This document shows, piece by piece, positions 51,947 to 60,246 of a stretch of DNA of 64,000 bases. The DNA comes from JAFMJV01 sp963800275. Its GTDB lineage: Bacteria; Chloroflexota; Limnocylindria; Limnocylindrales; CSP1-4. The stretch covers positions 16,041 to 80,040 of the forward strand of contig CAWDAI010000015.1 in assembly GCA_963800275.1 (NCBI GenBank), written 5' to 3'. Numbering within the stretch: position 1 is the first letter of the stretch; the number at the start of each line of letters is the position of its first letter. The notes beneath the pieces are model-generated. The model was not told where the DNA came from, did not search any database, and worked only from the letters and a program-made list of their open reading frames with translations. Position numbers and translations under genes: made by a program.

Positions 51947-52962
51947 CAGGAGAGCCGGATGCGGGGGTCGACCCAGGCCTGGGCCAGGTCGACGAGGAGG
52001 TTGATGAGCACGTAGGCCGCGGCACCGAAGAGGGCGATGCCCATGATGGCCGGATAGTCGGTGGCCAGGATCGACTTCACCGCGAACGTGCCCAGCCCCG
52101 GCCAGCTGAAGACGATCTCGACGAAGAACGTGCCGGTGATGAGGTAGGCCAGGGTCAGGCCGATGATGGTCAGGACCGGCACCATCGCGTTGCGCAGCGC
52201 GAGGCGGCCCACGATGAGCCGCTCACGCAGCCCGTAGGCGCGGGCGGTGCGGATGTAGTCCTTGCCCAGCGTCTCCAGCATGGACGAGCGCGTCATGCGC
52301 GAGATGAGCCCGATGGGATAGGCCGCCAGCGTGAAGGCCGGCAGCAGCAGGTGCCAGGCGACGTCCTGCAGAGCAGTCCAGTTGCCGGTGATGAGCGCGT
52401 CCACCAGGTACACCCCCGTGACCTCGTCGATGGGGCTGGTGAAGCGCAGGTCGGAGTCGACACGACCGGACAGGGGCAACAGGTCGAGCGAACGGAAGAA
52501 GAGGATCTGGAAGAGGATGCCCAGGAAGAAGGCCGGCAGCGAGACGCCCACGATGGACACGATGCGCACGCCCATGTCCACGGGCCGACCCTGCCAGCGC
52601 GCGGAGAGCATGCCCAGGGCAAGGCCGAGGGGCAGGGCGATGAGCATGGCTGCGGCGATGAGCTCGAGCGACGCCGGCAAGCGGCTGGTGATCTCGTCGA
52701 GGACCGGCTGTTTGGTGGAGATCGACGTGCCCCAGTCGCCCCCGAGCATGTCGCGCATGTAGACCGCGTACTGGGTGACGAGGTCCTGGTCGAGGCCGAG
52801 CTGCTGGCGAACGCGCTCGATGTCCTCGGCCCGGGCCCTGGGCCCGATGTACATGGCCGCCACGTCGGTCGGGATGAGGCGGGCAAGGGCGAAGACGATG
52901 ATCGAGACACCGGCCAGGACCACGGCCGAAGAGGCGAGGCGGCGCAGCAGGAATCTGGTCAC
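51946..52962 (-). CDS. Peptide-type ABC importer permease (DppB-like)
   Basis: 338 residues, six helices. N-terminal LLRRLASSAVVLAGVSIIVFAL and the loop RARAEDIERVRQQLGLD are standard for DppB-type permeases; the EAA loop reads YIRTARAYGLRERLIVGRLALRNA. Its stop and the DppC start share one base (TGATG). It lies 81 bases after the binding-protein gene with a strong hairpin between them. Confidence 0.9.
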   Translation of the reverse strand: MTRFLLRRLASSAVVLAGVSIIVFALARLIPTDVAAMYIGPRARAEDIERVRQQLGLDQDLVTQYAVYMRDMLGGDWGTSISTKQPVLDEITSRLPASLELIAAAMLIALPLGLALGMLSARWQGRPVDMGVRIVSIVGVSLPAFFLGILFQILFFRSLDLLPLSGRVDSDLRFTSPIDEVTGVYLVDALITGNWTALQDVAWHLLLPAFTLAAYPIGLISRMTRSSMLETLGKDYIRTARAYGLRERLIVGRLALRNAMVPVLTIIGLTLAYLITGTFFVEIVFSWPGLGTFAVKSILATDYPAIMGIALFGAAAYVLINLLVDLAQAWVDPRIRLS

Positions 52963-52996
52963 GTGGGCCTGCCCTGTCGAGGTGGTCGAACGAAAG

Positions 52997-53030
52997 AGGC
53001 GCGTGGGCAGCGGCTGCCGCCCACGCGCCT
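52997..53030 (-). terminator. Intra-operon hairpin after the peptide-binding-protein gene
   Basis: Perfect 12-base stem (AGGCGCGTGGGC/GCCCACGCGCCT) with a 10-base loop. Read on the minus strand, CTTTCGTT follows the stem. Likely partial terminator or mRNA stabiliser between the abundant binding protein and the permeases. Confidence 0.7.
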
Positions 53031-53043
53031 GCAGCGCTGGGGC

Positions 53044-54645
53044 CTACTGGGCCGGATGCAGCGGGTACATGAACTGGCTGAAGGGGTAGTTGATGTTGTA
53101 CTGGTAGCCCTCGATGCTCTTGGGCACCGGCACGACCTGCAGCGTATCGAAGAAGAAGACGCCCGGCGACTCCTCCACCAGCAGCTTCATGGCTGCGGTG
53201 TAGGCCTCCTGGGCCGCGGCCCGGTCTGTGCCGGTGAGCGCGATGCCCTCGTCGACGAGGCCGTCGAACTCTTCGTTCTGCCAGTAGCTGAGGTTGAAGA
53301 AAGGCTCGTCGCTGGACTTGAAGAGCGAGGCCAGGTTGTCCGAGCCCGCGTCCGAGTAGGTCGGCCAGTACAGCACCACGAACATGTCCTGACGGCCCTC
53401 GGGATCACCCTTGGCGCGGTCCCACTGCTGGCCCCAGGGCATGGGCGTGAGCGTCACGTTCACGCCGAGCTGGCCGTAGGCGTCCTGCAGCAGTGGCGCG
53501 AAGGCCTGCTCCAGGGTGTTCTCGGCGGTGTAGGTGATCTCCATGTCGAAGCCGTCCACGCCGGCCTCGGCCATGAGCTCCCTGGCCTTGTCCATGTCCG
53601 TCTCGTAGACCGGCACGCCCTCGTCGTAGGGGAAGACGCCGATGGGCACGCCGGCACGGTCCTGGGTGCCCTCACCCTGGACCGCGACCTCGATGATGTC
53701 GCTATAGGGCGTGGCGTAGGCCAGCGCCTGGCGCACGAGGGGATCGTCCAGCGGTGGGTTCTGGGTGTTGAGCAGACCGACGTAGTTGAACATGGACGGG
53801 TCACGAACGACGTCGAAGTCGGGGTTGGCCTCGTAGTCGTCGATGGACTCGGCCGGCACGCGCAGGGCGAGATCGATCTGGCCGCCGTCGAGCGCCTGCT
53901 GCTGGCCGACCGCGTCGGCGATGGTGAAGAGGACCTTCTCGTAGTGGTTCACGGCATCCCAGCCGCCCCAGTAGTCGGGGAAGGCCGTGAGCAGGACCTC
54001 CGTGTCAGGCGTGTAATCCTCCAGCATGTAGGGACCGGTGCCGAAGGACTGACCCGCCGTCTCGAAGTAGTTCTCGTCCTCGGCCGCCGCCTCGAGCGCC
54101 TTGGGGCTGACCATCCAGGCCGCGTAGGTCGACGCGGCGATGAGGTCGATGGCTGCGGGCGTGCTGAGCACGATGTCGAGGGTGTACTCGTCGACCGCGT
54201 TGACCTCGGTCACGGGCCACCAGATCCAGGAGGCACCGGCTCGATCACGGGCTGCATCGATGGAGGCCTTGGCCGCGTCCGCGTTGAAGGGCTCGCCGTC
54301 GTGGAAGGTCACGCCTTCGCGCAGGTTGAAGGTCCAGGTAAGGCCGTCGTCGCTGACCGACCAATCGGTGGCCAGGGCGGGGGCGAAGTCCTCGGCCGAT
54401 CCCTCGGGCGTGGCGTAGAGCAGAGGCTCGTACATGTTGGCCATGTAGAGCGCCTCGGTGGAGAACGACTTGACCGGGTCCCAGGTGGTGATGGTGGCGG
54501 TCGTGCCGACCTTGAGGACGTCCATGTCGTCCTGTGCGGCTGCCGGCCCGGCGATGCCTGCGAGCGCGAGGCTCAGCGTGGCCGCGATGGCGGCGCCGCG
54601 ACCGAGTCTGCCGGCGATGCCGGGGCGGGGGGTGGATCCTTGCAT
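53044..54645 (-). CDS. Extracellular solute-binding protein, family 5 (peptide type)
   Basis: 533 residues; GAGGAGG lies five bases before the ATG. Signal peptide to about residue 37 (GPAAAQ), no lipobox. The mature chain has the family-5 features: TTWDPVKSFSTEALYMANMYEPLLY, FAPALATDWSVSDDGLTWTFNLREGVTFHDGEPFNADAAKASI, split into the two lobes of Opp/Dpp binding proteins. It delivers peptides or peptide-like compounds to the DppBC permeases. First gene of the operon; divergent from a LysR-family gene 138 bases away. Confidence 0.92.
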   Translation of the reverse strand: MQGSTPRPGIAGRLGRGAAIAATLSLALAGIAGPAAAQDDMDVLKVGTTATITTWDPVKSFSTEALYMANMYEPLLYATPEGSAEDFAPALATDWSVSDDGLTWTFNLREGVTFHDGEPFNADAAKASIDAARDRAGASWIWWPVTEVNAVDEYTLDIVLSTPAAIDLIAASTYAAWMVSPKALEAAAEDENYFETAGQSFGTGPYMLEDYTPDTEVLLTAFPDYWGGWDAVNHYEKVLFTIADAVGQQQALDGGQIDLALRVPAESIDDYEANPDFDVVRDPSMFNYVGLLNTQNPPLDDPLVRQALAYATPYSDIIEVAVQGEGTQDRAGVPIGVFPYDEGVPVYETDMDKARELMAEAGVDGFDMEITYTAENTLEQAFAPLLQDAYGQLGVNVTLTPMPWGQQWDRAKGDPEGRQDMFVVLYWPTYSDAGSDNLASLFKSSDEPFFNLSYWQNEEFDGLVDEGIALTGTDRAAAQEAYTAAMKLLVEESPGVFFFDTLQVVPVPKSIEGYQYNINYPFSQFMYPLHPAQ

Positions 54646-54783
54646 GTGGCCTCCTCGTGATGCCTGACGAGTACGGTCAGCGGTCCCGGCGCGCGGGGGC
54701 CGCGCTGATCGGCACAGTCTTGCGGTCCTGAGCCATTCCGTCTAATACTTGCCACGTTCACGAGCCATACCCGGGAGGCATGG

Positions 54784-55668
54784 ATGGAGCTTCGCCACCT
54801 GCGCTACTTCGTGGCCGTCGTCGAAGCTGGGTCGATCTCCGGAGCGGCGCACGTGGTGCGGGTGGCCCAGCCATCGCTCTCTCGCCAGCTCCGTCAGCTG
54901 GAGGCGGAGCTGGGAGAACCGCTCTTCGAGCGGGGTGGCCACGGGGTCCGGCTCACACCTGCCGGCGAGATCTTCCTGCCGCTCGCGCGCGACCTCGTGG
55001 GGCGGGCCGAGCGGGCCGTGGTCACGATGAGCGGCCTGGCTGCGCCGGGTCGGATCAACCTGCGCATGGTGGCGCCGGAGACGACGGTGGCCGACGTCAT
55101 CGCTCCCTTCCTCGCCCAGCTCTCGCCCGACGCGCCCATGGTCGACGTCCGCGAGGCGCTGCCGGCGCGGGTCCCGACGGAGGTCGTCGCGGGGGCGGCC
55201 GACGTAGGCGTGTCCTCGGTGCCGCCTCCGCGCCAGCTGGCCAGCCGGCTGCTCGTGCACTTCCCTGTCTGGGCCTACGTCCCGCCCGGTCATCGCTGGG
55301 CGCGGCGGCGAACCATCACCCTCGCCGAGCTGACGACCGAGCCGCTGCTGGTGCTGGGCACCGACCACGGCACCCGGCGCCAGCTCGATGCCGCGATGGC
55401 TGACGCCGGTCTCTCCTATGCCGTGGCAGCGGAGACGAACGTGCCCCAGGTGGTGCAGGCGCTCGCGGCCTCGGGCAGGGGCGTGGCCGTGGTCTCCGAC
55501 GATGCCCGCTACGGCTTGCGCGGCGTGCGCATCCGCTCGGATCGGACCGGCGCCGAGCTGCGCGTGCCGCTCTTCGGCGCCTGGGACGGATCGCACTACG
55601 CTGCCGCGGTGATCGAATCGCTGGTGGCAGGCCTCGCGAGCTACACCCAGGAGCGCTACACGGGCTGA
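54784..55668 (+). CDS. LysR-family transcriptional regulator
   Basis: 294 residues; GGGAGG precedes the ATG. The winged helix (1-60) reads MELRHLRYFVAVVEAGSIS, then VRVAQPSLSRQLRQLEAELGEPLFERGGHGVRLTPAG. The C-terminal effector domain (about 90-285) is of the usual periplasmic-binding-like type. LysR proteins normally regulate the divergent neighbour, here the peptide importer/amidase operon, responding to a substrate or product. I do not see a clear T-N11-A site in the 138-base gap. Confidence 0.9.
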   Translation: MELRHLRYFVAVVEAGSISGAAHVVRVAQPSLSRQLRQLEAELGEPLFERGGHGVRLTPAGEIFLPLARDLVGRAERAVVTMSGLAAPGRINLRMVAPETTVADVIAPFLAQLSPDAPMVDVREALPARVPTEVVAGAADVGVSSVPPPRQLASRLLVHFPVWAYVPPGHRWARRRTITLAELTTEPLLVLGTDHGTRRQLDAAMADAGLSYAVAAETNVPQVVQALAASGRGVAVVSDDARYGLRGVRIRSDRTGAELRVPLFGAWDGSHYAAAVIESLVAGLASYTQERYTG

Positions 55669-55693
55669 GGCTGCCGGCTCGTTCGGGAACGTG

Positions 55694-56812
55694 CTAGGTG
55701 TCGCGAGCGCTCCCGCCTCCCAGCTCCTCGAGCAGGTCCTCGGCGTTGATCTCGCCGCTTTCGAAGGCCTGCATCCGGGTGCGGACCCGCATGACCATAG
55801 CCACGGTCGGGGCCGAAAGCGTCGCTCCGAGGATGCCGAAGAGCACGGAACCGATGATGGTGGAGCCGAAGCCGGCGATGGGGTGGAGGTCGAGCGAGGT
55901 GCGCTCCATCTGCCGTTGGACGATGGGCTGGACCACGTTCTGGGCCAGCAGGATGACGATGAGCATGACCAGTGCCGGCACCAGCCCGCCGGCACCGAAG
56001 GCGATGAGCAGCGCGAAGATCGACGACACGAGCGCGCCGATGTAGGGCACGTACGAGGTCACGAAGGTGATCAGGGCGATGGTGAAACCGAGTGGCACGC
56101 CCATCACGAAAGCGGCGATCCAGACCATGCCGGCCACCGGCAGGCTGGCCACGGTCAGCACGTAGAAGTAGTCGCGGAACGAGCGCGTGGCATCGGTCAC
56201 GATGCCCTCGCCCAGGTCCTCCGGTACGCCCAGGTGCCCGGCCACCCATTGCGCCAGCGAGGCCCACTCGGCCAGCACGAAGTAGAGGATGAAGAGCGCG
56301 ATGAACGCCCCCACGAGGAAGCTGCTGATGCCGGAGAAGGCACTGGGCACATAGCTCAGCAGACCCGGCAGGACCTCATCCACGAACAGCTGGAGCTGCT
56401 GCTGCACGTCGTCCATGAGGTCGACGGTCATGCCTTGACTGGCCAGCCAGTCGCGGCCCTGGTCGATGGCGGCCTGCGTCTGGGCCACGATCTCCGGGCC
56501 CTGGTCGATGACGCCGAAGATGACCACGGCGACAGCCACCACCGACAGCACGCCGATGCCCACGAGCACCAGGATCGAGGCCAGCTGGCGTGGCATGGCA
56601 CGGCCCAGGAATGAGGCCACCGGCTCGAAGATCATGCCCAGGACCACCGCCACCACCAGCGGCATGATGAAGGTGCTGAAGGTGGTGAAGCCCATGTAGG
56701 CGATGACCGCCACGGCCACGATGCCCACCGCGGACCAGGACCGGATCCCGGCACTGCGCAGCTGGCGGTCGCGTTCGGGGCTGAAGATGACGGCGTTGCG
56801 CCGCTCGGACAT
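55694..56812 (-). CDS. AI-2E family transporter (PerM/YdiK-like)
   Basis: 372 residues from ATG 56812 with AGGAG upstream (an earlier ATG at 56854 lacks this). About eight helices: two N-terminal pairs, a soluble segment (QGPEIVAQTQAAIDQGRDWLASQG, residues about 95-140), then the C-terminal membrane core with the family motif VPYIGALVSSIFALLIAFG and HPIAGFGSTIIGSVLFGILGA. Members export autoinducer-2 or act as Na+/H+ antiporters, so the substrate is uncertain. The Asp/Glu-rich tail (EINAEDLLEELGG) is cytoplasmic. Confidence 0.88.
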   Translation of the reverse strand: MSERRNAVIFSPERDRQLRSAGIRSWSAVGIVAVAVIAYMGFTTFSTFIMPLVVAVVLGMIFEPVASFLGRAMPRQLASILVLVGIGVLSVVAVAVVIFGVIDQGPEIVAQTQAAIDQGRDWLASQGMTVDLMDDVQQQLQLFVDEVLPGLLSYVPSAFSGISSFLVGAFIALFILYFVLAEWASLAQWVAGHLGVPEDLGEGIVTDATRSFRDYFYVLTVASLPVAGMVWIAAFVMGVPLGFTIALITFVTSYVPYIGALVSSIFALLIAFGAGGLVPALVMLIVILLAQNVVQPIVQRQMERTSLDLHPIAGFGSTIIGSVLFGILGATLSAPTVAMVMRVRTRMQAFESGEINAEDLLEELGGGSARDT

Positions 56813-56922
56813 GCGCCTGCTCCTGGGCTGGGGTGGGACACCATCATGCCCCAAGACCGGGCGCGGAACGGCTCGCGCTCGACCGGCCGCTGCGCCGGTG
56901 TCGGATCAGCCGCTGCGCGAGG

Positions 56923-57765
56923 CTACTCGACGCTGAAGCCCCTGGGCACGGTCAGGCGCTTGAGCGTGACGTCGTCGAGCCCGGCCAACACCCGGACGCG
57001 GGCCAGGATCGGGACGCCGGAATCGGCCACGACCGGCTTGCTGCAGCCCGTGCGGGTGCACTCGATGGACGAGGTCTGCACGCGGAAGCCCTCGATGTGC
57101 ACGGGCTTGTCGACGGTCGTCAAGCCACCGCACCGGCCGCGGAAGCGGAGATGGTCACCCGCGGCGGCGGCCTCGAGCGCGTTCTGCATGCGGCCGAAGG
57201 TGGCGCCGGTATCGGTGTTGGTGACGGCGCAGTTGCGCAACCTGGTCGCGCCCGCGACACGCACGGTGCCGGACGGAGTGGACGATCGCCAGCTGGCGGG
57301 CGCCACGGTCGTGTGGCGCTTCCAGTTGCTGATCTGGTCCACCACGATCCCGCGGCGGACTCGCAGGCCGGGCACGATGTGCAGGTGCTTGACGCTCGGG
57401 TCCACCACGATGGCCGGACGCCAGCTGCCGCTCCTGAGGGTCGCCTGCCCGGACTGGCCCAGGTCGCGGCAACGGCCGGCGGCATCGCACTCGATGCCGC
57501 CGATCTCCAGCCAGGCGATGGTCAGGTCCTTCTTGATCAGCGTCGTGCCGGTACAGGTGCCGGCGACGAGCAGCGTGTCGCCCGCTTTGGCCGCCCACAC
57601 CGCACGCTGGAGGGAATCGCGGCTGATGCCCTGGGTGACGTTGGTGACCCTGCAGGTCTTCGCGCTCGAGGCAGCCACACCGCTGCCGGGCAGCGCGCCC
57701 AGCAGCAGGGCCACGGTGAGGGCAGTGAGCAGGACGGAGACCACACGTTGAAGGCGGTAGGACAT
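56923..57765 (-). CDS. Secreted protein with two similar halves, beta-helix-like
   Basis: 280 residues from ATG 57765 (AAGGA sits at a proper distance; the ATG at 57774 lies directly on it). Signal peptide to about residue 32 (GSGVAAS). Two related segments: CRVTNVTQGISRDSLQRAV, AAKAGDTLLVAGTCTGTT, then CAVTNTDTGATFGRMQNAL, AAAAGDHLRFRGRCGGLT. Both resemble the first turn of right-handed beta-helix proteins (polymorphic outer-membrane or pectate-lyase-like), where a G-D-T-L-x-V-x-G-x-C-x-G-x-T motif caps the helix. Each segment is followed by an IEC pair (GGIECDAAGRC; TSSIECTRTGC), so four to six Cys may form disulfides. No catalytic site can be named. Role unknown. Confidence 0.6.
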   Translation of the reverse strand: MSYRLQRVVSVLLTALTVALLLGALPGSGVAASSAKTCRVTNVTQGISRDSLQRAVWAAKAGDTLLVAGTCTGTTLIKKDLTIAWLEIGGIECDAAGRCRDLGQSGQATLRSGSWRPAIVVDPSVKHLHIVPGLRVRRGIVVDQISNWKRHTTVAPASWRSSTPSGTVRVAGATRLRNCAVTNTDTGATFGRMQNALEAAAAGDHLRFRGRCGGLTTVDKPVHIEGFRVQTSSIECTRTGCSKPVVADSGVPILARVRVLAGLDDVTLKRLTVPRGFSVE

Positions 57766-57923
57766 CGACGACATTCCTTCTCGACCGCACGTTCGCTGCT
57801 CGCGGGAGCGCGTGCGCGCGACCTATGGTCGCCCAACTTCGGTACCAGTGGAAGGGGGGTACCAGTTTCCCGGTGCCGGTCGGCAACGCCTGCGCGGGTG
57901 CGTGCGGAGTGGTGCGGACCGGT

Positions 57924-58403
57924 TCAGTCGGTGGTGGTCGCGGGGCGGAAGGCGACGATCGTGGCCGATGCCGCCAGCTCCTGCCGCATGGCCTCGCTGC
58001 CGTCGTAGCCCGGCAGCATGCGCGGCAGCGTCCGCTTGGCGGTGCCTGGGTGCTCCTGCTCGTAGCGCGCGAGGATCTGCGCCGCCTCGTCCGGCCCCAG
58101 CACTCGGAAGGATGCGCCGGGATAGCGCTCGCGGCCGTCCCACAGCTCCGCGACCCCGCCGGCCTCGATGTTGCGGAACCAATCGGCGTGTGTGCCCCAC
58201 GACGAGAACACGAAGAGCTCGCCATCGCGCCGGGTCAGCACTTCCAGGCCGGAGATGTAGCGCTTGCCCGATCTCCGTCCGTGATGGACGATCGCGAAGA
58301 CGCGGCCCCCGAAGAGGAAGCCGAGGTGGGCCTCGTAGAGCCAGACCGGGACCTTGAAGCCGAGCTTCAGGAGGCGGGAGGGTCGGGGTTTGTGGGTGGT
58401 CAT
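57924..58403 (-). CDS. Deazaflavin (F420)-dependent nitroreductase-family protein
   Basis: 159 residues from ATG 58403. It has the split-barrel fold signature of the DUF385/Ddn family: GRVFAIVHHGRRSGKRYISGLEV, then LFVFSSWGTHADWFRNIEAGG, the region that binds cofactor F420 in Mycobacterium Ddn. Substrate unknown. F420-using proteins are common in Actinomycetota and Chloroflexota, which supports the taxonomic guess. It follows the methyltransferase gene by 15 bases on the same strand, so they are probably co-transcribed. Confidence 0.82.
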   Translation of the reverse strand: MTTHKPRPSRLLKLGFKVPVWLYEAHLGFLFGGRVFAIVHHGRRSGKRYISGLEVLTRRDGELFVFSSWGTHADWFRNIEAGGVAELWDGRERYPGASFRVLGPDEAAQILARYEQEHPGTAKRTLPRMLPGYDGSEAMRQELAASATIVAFRPATTTD

Positions 58404-58418
58404 GCGTCGCGCCAACGG

Positions 58419-59274
58419 TTACTGCGGCCGGCGCACCACCACCGCGAACTCCGGCAGCGACGGCTCGAACGGCTCGCCCGCGACGTCGCCGTAGACATCC
58501 TCCACGACGAGCCCGGCAGCTTCGACCTCGGCCTTCAGCGACCCCAGGTTGTAGTGCTGGAACCAGTTGAAGTACTCCGTCTGGCGCTCGCGCTCGACGA
58601 CGAGGTACCGCTCCAGCACCACCTTCTCCTGCTCGTACTTGAAGGTGTTCTGGAAGCCGAAGTAGGGCTCTGACGACCAGAAGCCATCCATCATCTCCGG
58701 GCCGTAGGCGACCATCTCCTCCCAGGTCGCGAAGTAGGAGTCGGAGTAGACATCGAAGAGGAAGACGCCGCCGGGCGCGAGCAGCTCGCCCACCCGCCGC
58801 AGCAGGCGCCCACGCTGCTCGGGCGAGAGCGCGCAGTAGTCGCACATGATCATGGTGGCCAGGTCGTAGCCACCCTCGAGCTCCAGGGCCAGGTAGTCAC
58901 CCAGCCGATAGTCCACCTCCAGGCCGGCCTCCGCTGCGCGCTCGCGGGCGTACTCGATCGAACGCGGCTGAGAAGTCCACGCCGGTGACGTGGGCGCCGG
59001 TGCGAGCCAGACGGTTGACGTAGAGTCCCGGGCCGCAACCGAGATCCACGACCCGCTTCCCGGGGCCCAGGTCGAAGCGCTCCCGGATCCACTCGCATGA
59101 AGCGTCGATGAAGGGGGTCCGACGGGAGGCCAGGTCGACCTCACCATCGAGGTGGTAGCGCAGCATCATCTCGGAGATGTCCGGCGAGGTCCACAGCGCG
59201 TCCGCGGTGTAGCGCGAGTAGACGTCCGGGCGCTGGTTGATGCGTTCGAGGGTCTCGAACAGGGTCTCGCTCAT
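58419..59274 (-). pseudogene. Class I SAM-dependent methyltransferase interrupted by a single-base frameshift
   Basis: The N-terminal part (59274 to about 58970) reads MSETLFETLERINQRPDVYSRY and holds motif I VVDLGCGPGLYVNRLA and GAHVTGVDFS. The C-terminal part continues in another frame from PRSIEYARERAAEAGLEVDY to EFAVVVRRPQ. On the minus strand the junction is TTCTCAGCCGCG where TTCTCGCCGCG would keep the frame, so one extra base near 58969 explains it. The full length is 856 bases, i.e. 285 codons plus one. If the base is an artefact this is a 284-residue methyltransferase. Its ATG overlaps the stop of the DUF2236 gene. Confidence 0.8.
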
Positions 59275-60197
59275 GGGGTCTCCAACGTCTCGAAGGGTCG
59301 CTTCTGCTTGAACAGGTGCTCGGGGATGGGGGCACCCGTCCGCTCGAGCGCCACTCGCCAGCGGGGTGAGTTGCCCAGGGCCCAGCGCATGGCCCGCATC
59401 GAGCCGATGCCCACGAGTCGTGCCCCCGGACGGGGCTTGAGCGCCAGCGCCGCCAGGATCCGTGGCGGCGCCGTGGCCACGGCAGCACTGGCCAGGAGTC
59501 GATAGGCGAAGAGCACCGGTGGATCGAGCGGTGGCCGGCGCAGGAAGGCGACCGCCTCGCGCATGCCCGGCGACGGCCCCACCGCGGGGTGCTGGGACAC
59601 CCAGCGCGAGAGCTCGGCCGCCGTCTGGGGCAGCGGATCGGCATCGAGCAGCCGGCCGATGCGCGACTGCTCGGCCACGAAGCGGTCGGCCTCCTCGAGC
59701 GTGAGCGCTCGTGCGCCATAGGCTCGATAGGCGGCGAGGAAGGAATTGGTCAGCGAGTTGTGGACCCAGGCCGCCAGTGCGGGCGTGTCGGCGGTGTAGG
59801 GCAGGCCGCGGTGGGAGGTGCCATGGACCGGCCGGTGCACTCGCCGCACGATGGCCACCGCGGCCTCCACTTCCGGCATGGCGCCATAGGAGGTGGCGGT
59901 CACGTAGGCCGACGTTCGCGAGAGGCGTCCCAGCGGGTCCTCCCGGTAGCGCGAGTGATCGGCGACGCCGGCCACGACCTCCGGGTGCGCCGCCTGCACC
60001 AGCAGCGCGCGGATGCCACCGATGAAGCCGGAGACGTCACCCATGATCTCCCAGCTGATGCTGTCCGGACCGAAGAGCCCAGGGTCGCCGGCGTAGTCGA
60101 GGGTGTGCTCGAGGGGATCGCCTGCGTGGGCGAAGAGGCCCACGGTCCGGCGGATGACCGCGATGCGGAATCGCTCCACCGGGTTGCCTGCCTTCAC
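59271..60197 (-). CDS. DUF2236 (oxygenase MpaB/rubber-oxygenase-like) protein
   Basis: 308 residues from GTG 60197. Helical protein with the DUF2236 features: AGDPGLFGPDSISWEIMGDVSGFIGGIRALLVQAAHPEVVAGV, then the His motif in WVHNSLTNSFL and GYRALT-like region (AYGARALTLEEADRFV). The His residues (HPE, WVHNS) fit haem or metal binding known for the latex-clearing/MpaB oxygenase superfamily. In such proteins a Lys/Arg-rich loop (RYREDPLGRLSRT) is also conserved. Substrate unknown. The gene starts 49 bases from the divergent ROK kinase gene and overlaps the methyltransferase start. Confidence 0.82.
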   Translation of the reverse strand: MKAGNPVERFRIAVIRRTVGLFAHAGDPLEHTLDYAGDPGLFGPDSISWEIMGDVSGFIGGIRALLVQAAHPEVVAGVADHSRYREDPLGRLSRTSAYVTATSYGAMPEVEAAVAIVRRVHRPVHGTSHRGLPYTADTPALAAWVHNSLTNSFLAAYRAYGARALTLEEADRFVAEQSRIGRLLDADPLPQTAAELSRWVSQHPAVGPSPGMREAVAFLRRPPLDPPVLFAYRLLASAAVATAPPRILAALALKPRPGARLVGIGSMRAMRWALGNSPRWRVALERTGAPIPEHLFKQKRPFETLETP

Positions 60198-60246
60198 CCA
60201 CCCATCGTAGCCCGCACGCCCGACCCCGGCCGGGCATACTCGGGAC

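Noticed and set aside
54646..54783. LysR binding site in the divergent gap
   Set aside because: No convincing T-N11-A dyad was found; the gap surely has promoters but no site can be named.
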